A DNA stretch of 64,000 nt from Moorena sp. SS36440bin_2 (GTDB lineage Bacteria; Cyanobacteriota; Cyanobacteriia; Cyanobacteriales; Coleofasciculaceae), in assembly GCA_011524395.1 (NCBI GenBank), contig WTKN01000201.1:1-64000 (forward strand), written 5' to 3'. Shown piece by piece: positions 30,373 to 40,007 of the stretch (its first letter is position 1; each line of letters opens with the position of its first letter). The position numbers were made by a program, and so were the translations under genes. A model generated the notes under the pieces. The model had not been told where the DNA came from, searched no databases, and saw only the letters and a list, made by a program, of their open reading frames with translations.

Positions 30373-32148
30373 TCAGTTATCTGTTATGGTTTTTTTAATA
30401 TTAAGAACTGAATCTTCAGCCCGTTTATCTCCAATTTCTATGGCAATGACCAAACATTGTTCTAAATACTCAGCACCTACTTCGTATTGATGCAAAGCAA
30501 TATAAACATTGCCTAAATTACCTAATACATGGCATTCTAATTCTCGATTGCCAATATCTTTTGCTATATCTAAAGCCTTGAAACAATATTCCTTAGCTTT
30601 CTGATATTGTCCTATTTCAACATAAGCCATACCCAGATTAGACATCGCTACTCCTTCACCATTAATAGGACTAATCTTTTTAGAAATTTTTAAACTTTGT
30701 TCAAGATAGTCGATGGCCTTGTTATAATCTTTCATATAAAAATAGCTCAGCCCCAAATTACTTAAAGCAGTTTTTTCTCCCTCTTTACTGCTAATATCAC
30801 GAGTAATTTTTAACTGTTTATGATAGTATTCAAGTGCTTCTTGATAGTTTTCTATGATAGTATGAATCATGGCTATATTTCCTAAAGCATCTGCTTCGCC
30901 TTCGCGATCGCCAATTTTCGTTGTAATTTTCAAAGATTTTTCATAATTCTCCATTGCTAATTGGTCTTCTCCCAAAGAAAAGTAGCAATTCCCTAAATTA
31001 GCTAACGCCATAGCTTCTCCTCTAGGGTTAGCAATTTTTTGAGAAATACTTAATGATTTTTGGTGGCATTCGATAGCTTTATGATATTGTCCTTTAATTG
31101 TATAAATATTTCCAACTCCGGTTATTGAACCTTCTTCTATGGTAGGGTCTTTTATTTGACGATAAATTTCTAGAGCTTGTTGATAATAGTTATATGCACT
31201 TGAATACTCTCCAAGAGAATCATAAGCATTACCTAAATTATTTAATGCTGTTCCTTCTCCTCCTCTAAAACCAATGCTACGAGCTTTATCTAAACTTTGA
31301 TTATGACATTTAATAGCTTCATTGAAATCTCCCTTTGCTTGGTAAGCTATACCTAAACTAGCAAAGGCACCTACTATTTCTCTTGGAGCGTTAATCTTCT
31401 GAACTATTTGGAGTTGTTTTTGATGACAGTCAATAGCTTGGTCATATTTGGCTAAAGCTTCATAAACAAGTCCTAATCCTCCAAGAGCATAAGCTTCTAA
31501 ACTTAGGCTGGAAACTTCCCGTGCAATTTTTAGTTGTTGCTGATGATAATCAATAGCTTGCTGATACTTTCCTAAAGATCGATAAACAAGCCCTAAACCT
31601 CCTAAGGCTTCTGCTTGTTGGTACTTATTCCCAATTTTTTTTGCAATCTTTAATTGTTGCTTATAATAACCTTTAGCATCTTGGTATTTTCCTTGCTCGC
31701 AATAAGCGAAAGCTAAATCATTGATAAAAATGACTTTATATTGGGGGGGGATTTTGTTGATTTTTTTACTATATAGACTAATCGTTTCGCGATAATAGCC
31801 CCAAGTATTTAGTTGTTTCAATAATTGTTCTTTTGTTGAAGTATTAATTTCAGTTAAAAGTATTTTACTGGATCTTTCCCATTCTTCTACTTCACAAAGA
31901 TGAAAAAACGCCTCTAATAACCCTCTAATTTTATCCAAATTAGAAGCCTCTGGATTAGGGTTATATTTCGTCAGCCAATTAATAATTGCTCGATAGTTAC
32001 ACTTTTTTGATACCTGTTTTATTGATTTGACTGTTGCTGAATTAATATTAATGTCAGCTAAAATTTTTTCACCAGAATAGAGACTATCAAGTTCTGAAGT
32101 GGGTTTATTTTTCATCTCTAACTCAGGTTGGTTACTCATCTTATTCAT
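30373..32148 (-). CDS. Tetratricopeptide repeat protein, partner of upstream NB-ARC gene
   Basis: Around ten 40-aa TPR units (e.g. ALGGLGLVYRSLGKYQQAIDYHQQQLKIA); 8-bp overlap with upstream gene (ATGAATAA). Confidence 0.9.
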   Translation of the reverse strand: MNKMSNQPELEMKNKPTSELDSLYSGEKILADININSATVKSIKQVSKKCNYRAIINWLTKYNPNPEASNLDKIRGLLEAFFHLCEVEEWERSSKILLTEINTSTKEQLLKQLNTWGYYRETISLYSKKINKIPPQYKVIFINDLAFAYCEQGKYQDAKGYYKQQLKIAKKIGNKYQQAEALGGLGLVYRSLGKYQQAIDYHQQQLKIAREVSSLSLEAYALGGLGLVYEALAKYDQAIDCHQKQLQIVQKINAPREIVGAFASLGIAYQAKGDFNEAIKCHNQSLDKARSIGFRGGEGTALNNLGNAYDSLGEYSSAYNYYQQALEIYRQIKDPTIEEGSITGVGNIYTIKGQYHKAIECHQKSLSISQKIANPRGEAMALANLGNCYFSLGEDQLAMENYEKSLKITTKIGDREGEADALGNIAMIHTIIENYQEALEYYHKQLKITRDISSKEGEKTALSNLGLSYFYMKDYNKAIDYLEQSLKISKKISPINGEGVAMSNLGMAYVEIGQYQKAKEYCFKALDIAKDIGNRELECHVLGNLGNVYIALHQYEVGAEYLEQCLVIAIEIGDKRAEDSVLNIKKTITDN

Positions 32149-34090
32149 CCAACTGCCTTAAACGTTCTAAAGATACACTTCTAATCAAATTATGTTGCCT
32201 TAGAAAATATTGATTATCTTTATCAACACTTTCCTCAACTAAATAGCGATCTCTCAATGCATCCAAAGCCATTTGTTGAGCCTCTTCATCAATATCCCAA
32301 TCTTCCAAATGGCTTAACCAAAAATATTCTGGTACTTCACAGCGATAAACAGAAGACGCACACAACAATAAATAAGCCTCATTAACACCTTCTTCTAAGC
32401 GATTAAACGCCTTTTCCAGTCTAACTTTTACACTGCGGCTTAATTGGCGAGTGTATTTATGTAAATTAAACTGATCATCTGCAGATGCGGTAATTCCTTT
32501 AGTTTTTGCTTCTTCAATGGCTTTTTCAACTTCTTCTACTTCCTTTCCATACTTATTCCAATATCCTATAACATTGCCATAAAAAGGAGGATTAACAATT
32601 TCACCCGCTATTACCCGTAAAGCTAAAGGATGACCTTCATAAGCTCGTCCAATACGTTCTAAATAAAGTTTACCTTCTGCTTCTTCAGTAACATCTAATC
32701 CGATCTTACCAAATAAGGCTAACTGTTCCGCTTCCTCTAATCCGCTTAAAGGTTGACAATACCAAAAATTTTGAGAACGAGTCCCGATAATCTGAATTTG
32801 TGCTGGTAAATCCTGTGACGTTAAAATAAAACAACTTTCACAAGTATCAACATTTAACCAATTTTGAAAGAACTTCACCCAGAACTCATCTATAAAATCA
32901 CTCCATCCTTCTTCTTCATTACCCTGTAAAATTCTTTCTAAAGAATCAATTTGAATTAAATAACGATTCTCTTGTAAATGCCTGACCAAACGATACATTA
33001 ACCGTTGAGTGTCCTTACGGTCATCAGGAGTCACCACTTCACCACATTTTTCTAGTAATCTGGCAGCCACACTCCCAAAATCAGCAGTTTGTTCCTCATT
33101 ATCAAAATTTTCTTGGAGATAAGAATTCCAATCTTCAAACCAATCTTCCAGTTCAACGGCTAATCTTTCCCCTAAAGCCGTTTTCCCAATTCCTGTAATC
33201 CCTACTAAAATCAACAAGCGACATGACCCTTTAAGTTTCTTCGTTAACTCATTGATTAGACTTTCACGACCTACCCAAGCCTCATTATAGGCAAAAAAGT
33301 TAGGGGTTTTCGTCTTTTTTATAGGTTCTGTGGTAGGAAGTGTCTGAGCTGTTGAATTTAACTCAAGCTTTGCCAAAACCTCAAACGCAAAAGCACTAGC
33401 ATGACCAACAGCTATTTCTTGATAGCCCCCTTCATCTGCTTCACGCTTACCATCAATTAAATCAGAAATACCCCGAATAATTAAGGCTGAAACCTGTTGA
33501 TTAGCATGGGCAGCTTGTAAAATACCACTGCCTTCCATTTCCACAGCTAAAGCATCACCATAATTATGCTGAAGAAACTTAAACAAATCTGACTCTTTAT
33601 TCGCAACTACCTTTTCTCCCGCTGCTATAGGAGCAACAAATACCCTAGGGCTTGCTGAAGAAGAAACTCTAGCTAACCAATCTGTTTTTTTAGCTTCAGC
33701 CCTTGCCCGTTGTTCCAAACTATAGCTTGAAAGACCTACATCCGGTCTAGGTCTAAAGGTCTGGGCTACCTTACCAGACTCATAACCATAAACCTTAGTA
33801 GCAGCTACCACATCCCCCAGTTTGACATCCTTAATTCCTCCAGCTACCCCCACAAACAGAATCACATCGGGATTAAAATAAGCGATCGCCCTTTCTGCTT
33901 CTAGCGCTGCGGGGGAATTTCCTGCACCTGTCTCCACAATACCCACCTCCCACTCCTGACCATCACTATAAAATTTCCCCCTCTCATAAATAGTCCCTTT
34001 GGGGTGCATCTCCTCCTTCAAGTCAGTGAGATGGGCACGTACTGCCATGTATTCACTCGGAATTGCTGTGAGGATAACCGCACAAGACAT
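32141..34090 (-). CDS. Nucleoside phosphorylase (PNP/MTAN) - NB-ARC STAND NTPase fusion
   Basis: N-term VILFVGVAGGIKDVKLGDVVAATKVYGYE, AVEMEGSGILQAAH, IIRGISDLIDGK; P-loop VGITGIGKTALGERLA; Walker B YLIQIDSLERIL; GHPLALRVIAGE. Confidence 0.9.
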   Translation of the reverse strand: MSCAVILTAIPSEYMAVRAHLTDLKEEMHPKGTIYERGKFYSDGQEWEVGIVETGAGNSPAALEAERAIAYFNPDVILFVGVAGGIKDVKLGDVVAATKVYGYESGKVAQTFRPRPDVGLSSYSLEQRARAEAKKTDWLARVSSSASPRVFVAPIAAGEKVVANKESDLFKFLQHNYGDALAVEMEGSGILQAAHANQQVSALIIRGISDLIDGKREADEGGYQEIAVGHASAFAFEVLAKLELNSTAQTLPTTEPIKKTKTPNFFAYNEAWVGRESLINELTKKLKGSCRLLILVGITGIGKTALGERLAVELEDWFEDWNSYLQENFDNEEQTADFGSVAARLLEKCGEVVTPDDRKDTQRLMYRLVRHLQENRYLIQIDSLERILQGNEEEGWSDFIDEFWVKFFQNWLNVDTCESCFILTSQDLPAQIQIIGTRSQNFWYCQPLSGLEEAEQLALFGKIGLDVTEEAEGKLYLERIGRAYEGHPLALRVIAGEIVNPPFYGNVIGYWNKYGKEVEEVEKAIEEAKTKGITASADDQFNLHKYTRQLSRSVKVRLEKAFNRLEEGVNEAYLLLCASSVYRCEVPEYFWLSHLEDWDIDEEAQQMALDALRDRYLVEESVDKDNQYFLRQHNLIRSVSLERLRQLDE

Positions 34091-34218
34091 ACCTTGAACC
34101 TGCTAGAATTGATTGACTTTATTGTAGTTACTTTATTTAGCTATGTGCTTATTAAACTATTAGCTTTACCAAATCAAAAAATCTCTAACGGCAATTTAAA
34201 TGATTATATTTTTATTTA

Positions 34219-34261
34219 CTGATTCAAGGATAATTAAAGTTATAAATTATCCTTGAATCAG
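34219..34261. promoter_or_regulatory. 17-bp perfect inverted repeat in divergent promoter region
   Basis: CTGATTCAAGGATAATT aaagttata AATTATCCTTGAATCAG, 16 bp before ATG 34278. Confidence 0.85.
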
Positions 34262-34277
34262 CAGCAAATAAAAGGCT

Positions 34278-34826
34278 ATGGACGACCAACAGATACTCCA
34301 AGTATTTATGCTCGAATACGAAAAATTGAAAGAAGAGCAAGCCCAGCGTATTGGATTCCGAGACCAGATGATTTATATAACCCTAGGGATCTTTGGTGGT
34401 ATTCTCTCCTTCGCCCTCTCCAATAAAACTAATTCCTATGCCCTTCTAGTTATTCCTTGGGTTTGTCTGATTCTAGGATGGACTTACTTAGTCAACGATG
34501 AAAAGATTTCCGCCATTGGCAAGTATATTCGCTTTACTCTAACTGAAAAAATCAAAGCCCAGACCGGCCATACCGATCTTGAGTCTATCTTTGGCTGGGA
34601 AATTGCTCATAGAAGCGATCGACGCCGAAAAAGACGGAAACTAGAGCAATTAATTATTGATGAAATTACCTTTGTTTGCTCAGGTTTACTCGCCTTATTT
34701 ACCTTCTGGTTTTCCGGAGCTAATCTCCCCTGGATAGTTCATTTCATCTGCGTTTTTGAGTTTATCCTATTGCTAATCTTAGGCATAGAAATTGTCATTT
34801 ATGCTGACTTAGATAAAGGTCGATAG
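34278..34826 (+). CDS. Four-TM hypothetical membrane protein
   Basis: Four hydrophobic helices with an internal charged cytosolic-like segment (HRSDRRRKRRKLEQL). Confidence 0.75.
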   Translation: MDDQQILQVFMLEYEKLKEEQAQRIGFRDQMIYITLGIFGGILSFALSNKTNSYALLVIPWVCLILGWTYLVNDEKISAIGKYIRFTLTEKIKAQTGHTDLESIFGWEIAHRSDRRRKRRKLEQLIIDEITFVCSGLLALFTFWFSGANLPWIVHFICVFEFILLLILGIEIVIYADLDKGR

Positions 34827-34832
34827 GGAGTC

Positions 34833-34875
34833 GGGAACAGGGAACAGGGAACAGGGAACAGGGAACAGGGAACAG
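34833..34875. repeat. Heptanucleotide tandem repeat (GGGAACA)n
   Basis: about six consecutive copies. Confidence 0.95.
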
Positions 34876-34947
34876 AGCCTCGTAGGGTGTGTTAGGGACG
34901 GATGCTGCTGGCGAATTCGTGAAACCCTTATTCTTCCGTAATCTGCT

Positions 34948-34973
34948 CCCCTCTCCCAAGGTTGGGAGAGGGG
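34948..34973. repeat. Palindrome CCCCTCTCCCAA-GG-TTGGGAGAGGGG
   Basis: 12-bp perfect arms. Confidence 0.9.
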
Positions 34974-35148
34974 CTGGGGGTGAGGGCTGATGGGGCTTAT
35001 TGGAATGTTCACGAAATATTTTGCCAACAGCATCGTCCCGTAACGCACCGTCAGAGTTGGCATAGCTATAATAATCAGTATTATGATAATCAGCATCTCC
35101 TCTTCTGGTATAACTAATTTGCAATCCTAAAAGAGCTATCTTATCAAA

Positions 35149-36105
35149 ATGTCAAATCGAACCTATGGAATTATCGGCACCGGAGCTATTGGCGGATTCT
35201 ACGGTGCCAAACTTCAAAAAGCCGGTCATAAAGTCAGCTTTTTACTCCGTAGTGACTACCACCATGTCGCCGAAAACGGTTTAATTATCAAATCAGTAGA
35301 TGGTGATTTTACTCTGCCGGAAGTAGATGCCTATAACGATGTAAAAAAAATGCCCAATTGCGATGTAATTGTAGTGGCATTAAAAGCGACACAAAATCAT
35401 AATTTACCAGACCTATTGCCCCCATTAATCAATGAAAATACCATAGTATTGCTCTTACAAAACGGCATCAATGTTGAACCAGAAATTGCCAACATCATAG
35501 GAAATAATACCCTAATCAGTGGGTTGTGTGTTATCTGTTCTAATAAAGTAGGGCAAGGCCAGATTCACCACATCGACTATGGTAGTATTCTCCTAGGGCA
35601 ATATGCTGCTAACTATCAAGCTGCTGGCATTACAGAAGAAATGAGGGAAATTGCTAGGGATTTTGAAACCGCAGGGATTACTATTGAGTTGAACGAAGAT
35701 TTGCTGTTAGCTAGGTGGAAAAAATTAGTGTGGAATATTCCATATAATAGTCTTTCCGTGATTTTAAATGCCAGAACAGATGAAATAATGGCCAATGCCG
35801 ATACGCGGCGTTTAGCAGAACAAATAATGCAGGAAGTGCTAGCCGGTGCAAAGAGTTGCGGGCGGATACTAGACGACTGCGTTATCCAAAAAATGCTCGA
35901 CCATACCGAAAACATGAAACCGTATTTAACCAGCATGAAACTGGATTTTGATGGAAAAAGACCCTTGGAAGTTGAGGCAATTGTCGGGAATCCTTTACAG
36001 ATGGCAAGCAAAGCAGGAGTTGATTTGCCCATGATTTCTATGCTTTATCGACAGTTGAAGTTTTTGGATATTAGAAATCGGCTAGGCACTGCTCAAAATA
36101 GGTAA
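35149..36105 (+). CDS. panE: 2-dehydropantoate 2-reductase family (ketopantoate reductase)
   Basis: YGIIGTGAIGGFYGAKLQKAGHKVSFLLRSD; LQNGINVEPEIA; KLVWNIPYN. Confidence 0.9.
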   Translation: MSNRTYGIIGTGAIGGFYGAKLQKAGHKVSFLLRSDYHHVAENGLIIKSVDGDFTLPEVDAYNDVKKMPNCDVIVVALKATQNHNLPDLLPPLINENTIVLLLQNGINVEPEIANIIGNNTLISGLCVICSNKVGQGQIHHIDYGSILLGQYAANYQAAGITEEMREIARDFETAGITIELNEDLLLARWKKLVWNIPYNSLSVILNARTDEIMANADTRRLAEQIMQEVLAGAKSCGRILDDCVIQKMLDHTENMKPYLTSMKLDFDGKRPLEVEAIVGNPLQMASKAGVDLPMISMLYRQLKFLDIRNRLGTAQNR

Positions 36106-36362
36106 GCCTATGCGCTATGCGAACAGCCGTCAGTAAATGTAGGATGAATCACTTAACCCAGATTTACTAATCAAAAAAAAGTAGAGACTGCATCAATACA
36201 ATCTCTACCAAATCTGATAGTATTGGCCACCAATTAAGGCAATAGGCATGCTAGCATGCTAGCAATAGTAAAGAGGGTTTTAATGTAATCCTGTTCCCCC
36301 CTTATTAAGGGGGGCTAGGGGGGATCTCTACTCCCGACTCCCGACTCCCGACTGCCGACTCC

Positions 36363-37457
36363 CTAAACACTCAATGACGGTTGACTGCTGACATTTTCCA
36401 CTAAATTGTCAGCAATCCCAGTCTCAGGAAATGCACGCTTAATCACATAGGATTCTAACAGTGTACGCAGCCAACTTGGACACCAGCGACGCTGACAGAA
36501 CTCCAATAACTTTCTCTCGAAACTACCTTCTTGAGTTGACCACTTAGCCGGGAGTTGACGATTCTCAATCACCCACTTCCAAATCGACCACATTGAAGGA
36601 TCATCTTTAGCCAAATTCCACTTTTTGACTTGACGAGAGAAGACATCTCGTACAGATTGTTCATTCCATTTAAATACATAAAATGGCACATCATCCTGGT
36701 CAAACCTAGTGATCTGTCGAGGATTTAGGAAAGTGATTCTAGATTTTGGTTCCAAGAAAATTGTCTCACCTAAATCCGTTGCCTGCATACATAAATCAGT
36801 ATGACTTGCCAAGCTATCAAAGACTTCATCCAGTTCAATAGACTTGATCATAGAATGACGAGCTAGGATACAATGAAACTCTACAGAATCTACTGGGGTG
36901 CGATGTAAATCCTGCTCAACATCCCGTAATTTAGTAGCGTAGAGCAACTGCTTTTGCTCAAACCACTTTTTACCATGCTTTCTTTGGTGAAACTTGGTTT
37001 TAATCCCAGCAACATGTACCTCAATATCAGGGGACCCTGGTTGCCCCTGTAAAATTAGGGGAGCAACGATACCAGCTTGCTCTTGTTCAGCACACTCAAC
37101 CAAACGTTTTAACCAACCAGGCTCTACAATCACATCATTGTCAATAAAAACAACGTAATCCGCATCCTTAACAAACGGTAGAGCTATGTTACGAGCAACA
37201 TTTGATCTCAAATAGCGTCCCCGATGGATCAAAGTCATGAATTCATGTTTATCTGTCTGCTGTTGCAGATACTGATGGATTTGGGATGGAGCATTGCCAT
37301 CTACATAGATTAGCTCAAAAGGATAAGAAGAATAATCAGCAATAATACTGTCTAAGGAAGGCTTTGTTAAACTAAACCGCTCCCTCTGAGTCACGATTAA
37401 TGTTACCTTAGATAAACCCATAAGCTGATAGATTAACCACGTTATGATGTGCTTCAA
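36363..37457 (-). CDS. Family 2 glycosyltransferase
   Basis: ELIYVDGNAPS..., NVARNIALPFVKDADYVVFIDNDVIVEPGWLKRLVE. Confidence 0.87.
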   Translation of the reverse strand: MKHIITWLIYQLMGLSKVTLIVTQRERFSLTKPSLDSIIADYSSYPFELIYVDGNAPSQIHQYLQQQTDKHEFMTLIHRGRYLRSNVARNIALPFVKDADYVVFIDNDVIVEPGWLKRLVECAEQEQAGIVAPLILQGQPGSPDIEVHVAGIKTKFHQRKHGKKWFEQKQLLYATKLRDVEQDLHRTPVDSVEFHCILARHSMIKSIELDEVFDSLASHTDLCMQATDLGETIFLEPKSRITFLNPRQITRFDQDDVPFYVFKWNEQSVRDVFSRQVKKWNLAKDDPSMWSIWKWVIENRQLPAKWSTQEGSFERKLLEFCQRRWCPSWLRTLLESYVIKRAFPETGIADNLVENVSSQPSLSV

Positions 37458-37605
37458 GTCTATCAGTTACAACTAAAAAAAGCCCACTACTTTAGTATTA
37501 CTGAATCAAACAATTCTCGATAAATATAGCTGTTCTTATAGTAATTCTGACTCCCCATCTCCCCTCCCCACACCTCCCACACTTCCCACACTTCCCTCTC
37601 TTTTC

Positions 37606-39774
37606 CTATTCCCGAGTCCCTACTCCACTAGTAACTTTATGGTTCTCTGCTGGGGTTTGAGCCACAGGGGTATCTACCGCTGAATACCCCCTCCCAGTAT
37701 CCACGGGAACAGGGGGTTCTAGCTCCTTGATATCGTTGATAACTGCTCCCAACAGTACCTCGTTTTCATCTAACTCTTCGATTACTTGAGATAAAATACT
37801 TCCCTGGGTATAGCCTGGTCGAGTAACTAACACAATTCCATCAGTAAATGGTTGTAGTAATAGGGCATCATTACAACGGGAGAGACTAGGAGAATCAACC
37901 ACAACAAAATCAAAGCGACCACGAGCATCTTCCAGCAAATACTTCATTTCACTCGATTCTAGGATCCCCGCAGCTTTGCGCTGGGGACCTAGACTAGGCA
38001 GAATATAGAGATTTTCAAAATCTTGGGCTAAATGAATACATTCACTCTTAGAGCCATAGAAGCGCAAAGGTTCCAGTGGCCCGTCCATCAGGTGAATCAC
38101 GTCTTGAGATTGAGCTACAGAATGCGATCGCAAATCCCCTTCTACCAACAGAGTACGCATACCGGCTTGGGCAGATGCGATCGCTAAATTGTAAGCCACG
38201 ATCGTCTTTCCTTCATTCCCTGCTGTACTAGTCACCAACACCACTTTTACCGCAGGTTCCTCCCGCAGACGAAGATTAGTGCGGAACCGTTCGTATAACT
38301 CCAACTCCAAAGCCTCTGGTCGAGTTATTATAGCAGCTTCACCCCGGTAGGACTTGACACCGATGGTCGGTAAATCCCCCAGTAATGGCACACCATTGTC
38401 CCGAAGTATGGGCTTAACATCCTCTGGCGTGTGTAAGGTATTATCCAGGGTTGATAGCAGCAGAATCACACCAGCACCTACAACAATACCGATTACACCA
38501 CCTATTGCCACGGTAACGATCGGATTACTTGCTGTCTGGGCCTGAAGTGCTCTCGGTTCTCGAATCCCAGCGATCGCAAGACTACTCTCAGTCTCTGCCT
38601 CAGCTATTTTGCTATCTGCTAATGCCGCCTGCAACCGATTGTAAAATTCCTGCTTAAAAGCAACTTGCTGAGCCAGTCGCCCTCGCTCCAGCTGCTTATT
38701 GGGCAGCTGCTGATATTGCTGTCTTAGTTCCTGTTCCGTTCTTTCGGTAGCTGCCAACTGCCGTTGAAGTGCTTCCCGCTGGGTTTGCAGAGCTACCAGC
38801 TGATTAGCCAGTGCCTGCCGTGCCGGATCCAGGGTACTGTCTTGGCGGATTTGACTGGGCAATGGAGAGGTAAACCCATTACCACCGAGAACTTCACCAG
38901 CACGATTCTGAAGTAAAGTCTCGTAAGTCTGTTGCTGTTTGCGCAACTCAATCATGGTTGGATGTTGTGGACGCAACTGCCCCTTTAGCAGTTCCATCTG
39001 TGTCTCAGTATCCAGAATCTGAGCTCGCAGACTAGCAATGATCGGGTCAGCACTAAGGGCAGAAGACGTATAGGCTTGGTCAGGGGTCAAACCTAGCCGT
39101 TCGATTAGGCTAGAATACTGAGCTTCAACCCCCTCTAGCTGTATCTCAAGACTACGTTGTTGTTGTTGGCTACCAGTAATCCCACCCACTAACGTCCCAT
39201 CTTGAGCAGCAAATAAAGCTGGTCCTTGTACACGGTCATACTGTTCCAGTTTTTGTTCCGCTTCCCTTAGTTCCTGCTCCGCCTTAGGCAAACGTTCTTC
39301 TATTACTTCAATAATCCGTCTTAGTTGTGCTGTGTTGATAAAACGGCTCTGATCCACCATTCTCTCCATCAGCATTTGGACGATGGTTGCAGAAATTTCC
39401 TTATTCTTATCCCTATAGATTACCGAAATAAATTGTGGTCCTTCTGCTTTTGGCAATTTCACCACTGTATTTTTAACAATGTCTTTCGAGCTGACTTGCA
39501 TCCCAGCTGCTACTTCCTTAACCACATTCTCTGCCAGCAGCGTTTCCGGTGTCGCCCTTTGTTTACCTTGTTGTGAAATCTGTATCCCTGTCTGGGAAAA
39601 AACCTTCACAGGAGTCGTATATATCAAGCGACCTTCAGCTCGGTAAATCGGAGCTGGCGTTGGCTGTATGGCAACAATCCCGGATATACCGGTAATCAGG
39701 AAAAACGTGGCAAAGCCAATTAACTTATGCTGATTGAGAGCAATCAGGTAACGTGTGACAAAAGGGGGAGTCAT
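37606..39774 (-). CDS. Wzc-like polysaccharide co-polymerase / BY-kinase-type ATPase
   Basis: Wzz domain, long coiled coil; VLVTSTAGNEGKTIVAYNLAIASAQAGMRTLLVEGDLR; DFVVVDSPSL. Confidence 0.9.
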   Translation of the reverse strand: MTPPFVTRYLIALNQHKLIGFATFFLITGISGIVAIQPTPAPIYRAEGRLIYTTPVKVFSQTGIQISQQGKQRATPETLLAENVVKEVAAGMQVSSKDIVKNTVVKLPKAEGPQFISVIYRDKNKEISATIVQMLMERMVDQSRFINTAQLRRIIEVIEERLPKAEQELREAEQKLEQYDRVQGPALFAAQDGTLVGGITGSQQQQRSLEIQLEGVEAQYSSLIERLGLTPDQAYTSSALSADPIIASLRAQILDTETQMELLKGQLRPQHPTMIELRKQQQTYETLLQNRAGEVLGGNGFTSPLPSQIRQDSTLDPARQALANQLVALQTQREALQRQLAATERTEQELRQQYQQLPNKQLERGRLAQQVAFKQEFYNRLQAALADSKIAEAETESSLAIAGIREPRALQAQTASNPIVTVAIGGVIGIVVGAGVILLLSTLDNTLHTPEDVKPILRDNGVPLLGDLPTIGVKSYRGEAAIITRPEALELELYERFRTNLRLREEPAVKVVLVTSTAGNEGKTIVAYNLAIASAQAGMRTLLVEGDLRSHSVAQSQDVIHLMDGPLEPLRFYGSKSECIHLAQDFENLYILPSLGPQRKAAGILESSEMKYLLEDARGRFDFVVVDSPSLSRCNDALLLQPFTDGIVLVTRPGYTQGSILSQVIEELDENEVLLGAVINDIKELEPPVPVDTGRGYSAVDTPVAQTPAENHKVTSGVGTRE

Positions 39775-40007
39775 AAGTAATTTTTGCTATTGTTAAGGCA
39801 GCAGTGATCGAAAAAATCCTCTAGCCTATTCCTATTTTTACCGCTGATTCACCAGGGACTCTCAGGACCAGTTACAAACCGAGAAAGCTACTGGAGTTTT
39901 CTGTCCATTCATTAAGGTATCCGGAGATTGTTGTGCTGTCGATGGAAAAGCTAACCCCCTAGAGGAGAGCTTCCATCGATTTCTGCTGCCATCATACCCA
40001 AACCTTA

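Noticed and set aside
34004-34222. 72-aa + strand ORF over the STAND gene start
   Set aside because: Overlaps a strong antisense CDS and the divergent promoter; no motif
36299-36320. CCCCCCTTATTAAGGGGGG palindrome as a specific regulator site
   Set aside because: Most simply a terminator-like or dispersed repeat between convergent genes
39939-39979. TCGATGGAAaAGCT ... AGCTTCCATCGA hairpin between the Wza and Wzc genes as a riboswitch
   Set aside because: Simple bulged stem without conserved aptamer features; probably terminator or processing hairpin
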